Below, one piece after another: positions 63,601 to 64,000 of a stretch of DNA of 64,000 nucleotides (within the stretch, counting starts at the first letter, position 1; each line of letters opens with the position of its first letter). The stretch is from NCBI GenBank assembly GCA_949317995.1, contig OX439036.1, positions 104,639,891-104,703,890 of the forward strand, in the 5' to 3' direction. The stretch is from Acholoe squamosa. Its lineage: Eukaryota; Annelida; Polychaeta; Phyllodocida; Polynoidae. Below the pieces are notes generated by a model that saw only the letters and a list, made by a program, of their open reading frames with translations, ran no database searches and had not been told where the DNA came from. The position numbers and the translations under genes are program-made.

Positions 63601-64000
63601 ATAATGCTCATTACATACTGATTACAATAAAGCTAATTATGATACAAAGGGCCAAAAGTGCGGAAGATCAAAAGTTATTGATCATGTCTGCAAGCTTATG
63701 ACCAGAGGCCCAGAAGAGAACTACTAATTTGTACAATTCAACTTGAGAGATAATTGATGGTATCTATCCAAATGATTTTTTTGGATGATTTCATCTAATT
63801 AAAGCCATGCAAGCACTTAACAAAATATAATTTATTGAGCCAAACAAAGTATAAGTCTGGCAGTCTTCGTAAAAGATGGTACTATCTGTTTAAAAGTGTT
63901 AATATCACATAATTTACTTTGATGGGTATTTTCAATGTTAAATTCGGTTTACATTCTTATACAGATTCTCAATTCTCAACTCTCAATTCAATATGAATAA
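60681..64000. other. Intergenic sequence, no gene seen
   Basis: AT-rich DNA. The few short frames (61601-61789, 61978-62187) have no signal, domain or paired splice sites. No tRNA, rRNA or CRISPR-like structure was seen. Confidence 0.5.

Overview
The window is nuclear DNA of an animal: intron-containing genes with GT/AG splice sites, extracellular modules (C-type lectin, sushi, SEA, LRR) joined at phase-1 introns, two full-length Ty3/gypsy-type LTR retrotransposons, and many short inverted-repeat transposons and microsatellites in AT-rich sequence. The module repertoire fits an invertebrate deuterostome (amphioxus-like) or another marine invertebrate; the sequence alone does not fix the species.

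Host gene 1 (minus strand, about 44.1 kb down to beyond the left edge) encodes a secreted or cell-surface multidomain protein. I reconstructed 14 coding exons and one doubtful exon from splice sites. In protein order: signal peptide (44136-43977), a doubtful short exon (43138-43072), a beta-strand-like exon (42438-42325), CTLD1 (39156-39012 + 33834-33623), CTLD2 (18717-18573 + 17757-17522), sushi 1 (6514-6323), sushi 2 (5828-5607), CTLD3 (5323-5173 + 4012-3795), sushi 3 (3352-3185), an unrecognised 213-codon domain (2875-2237), a Ser/Thr-rich tandem-repeat stalk running into a SEA domain (2040-911), and the SEA continuation (499-390). Except around the doubtful exon, exon phases agree at every junction, and each lectin domain is split by a phase-2 intron at the same place. 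Membrane anchor and 3' end lie outside the window.

Host gene 2 (minus strand, 52326-48909) has three exons and encodes a leucine-rich-repeat protein with signal peptide, LRR N- and C-caps, an Ig-like segment and a hydrophobic C-terminus that looks like a GPI signal or short anchor.

Retrotransposon 1 (6922-16986, minus strand, GC-rich) sits in an intron of gene 1. Its LTRs differ at 3 of 379 positions, but its ORFs carry several frame breaks. Retrotransposon 2 (19156-32003, plus strand, 12.8 kb) sits in another intron of gene 1, inside an older inverted-repeat element. Its LTRs look identical and gag, pol and a third ORF are intact, so it is a very recent insertion. Both carry a large third ORF between pol and the 3' LTR encoding zinc-finger, basic, low-complexity proteins with no sign of an envelope. 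This is the most unusual system in the window.

Other accessory DNA: a foldback element with about 885-bp, nearly identical inverted arms (34.4-38.0 kb), a 2.2-kb older palindrome (39.3-41.5 kb), a palindromic TTAA-type MITE family, several other MITEs (two lying within about 15 bp of a splice donor), and TA/TACA microsatellites. From about 52.4 kb to the right end I find no convincing coding gene, only MITEs and one promoter-like block.
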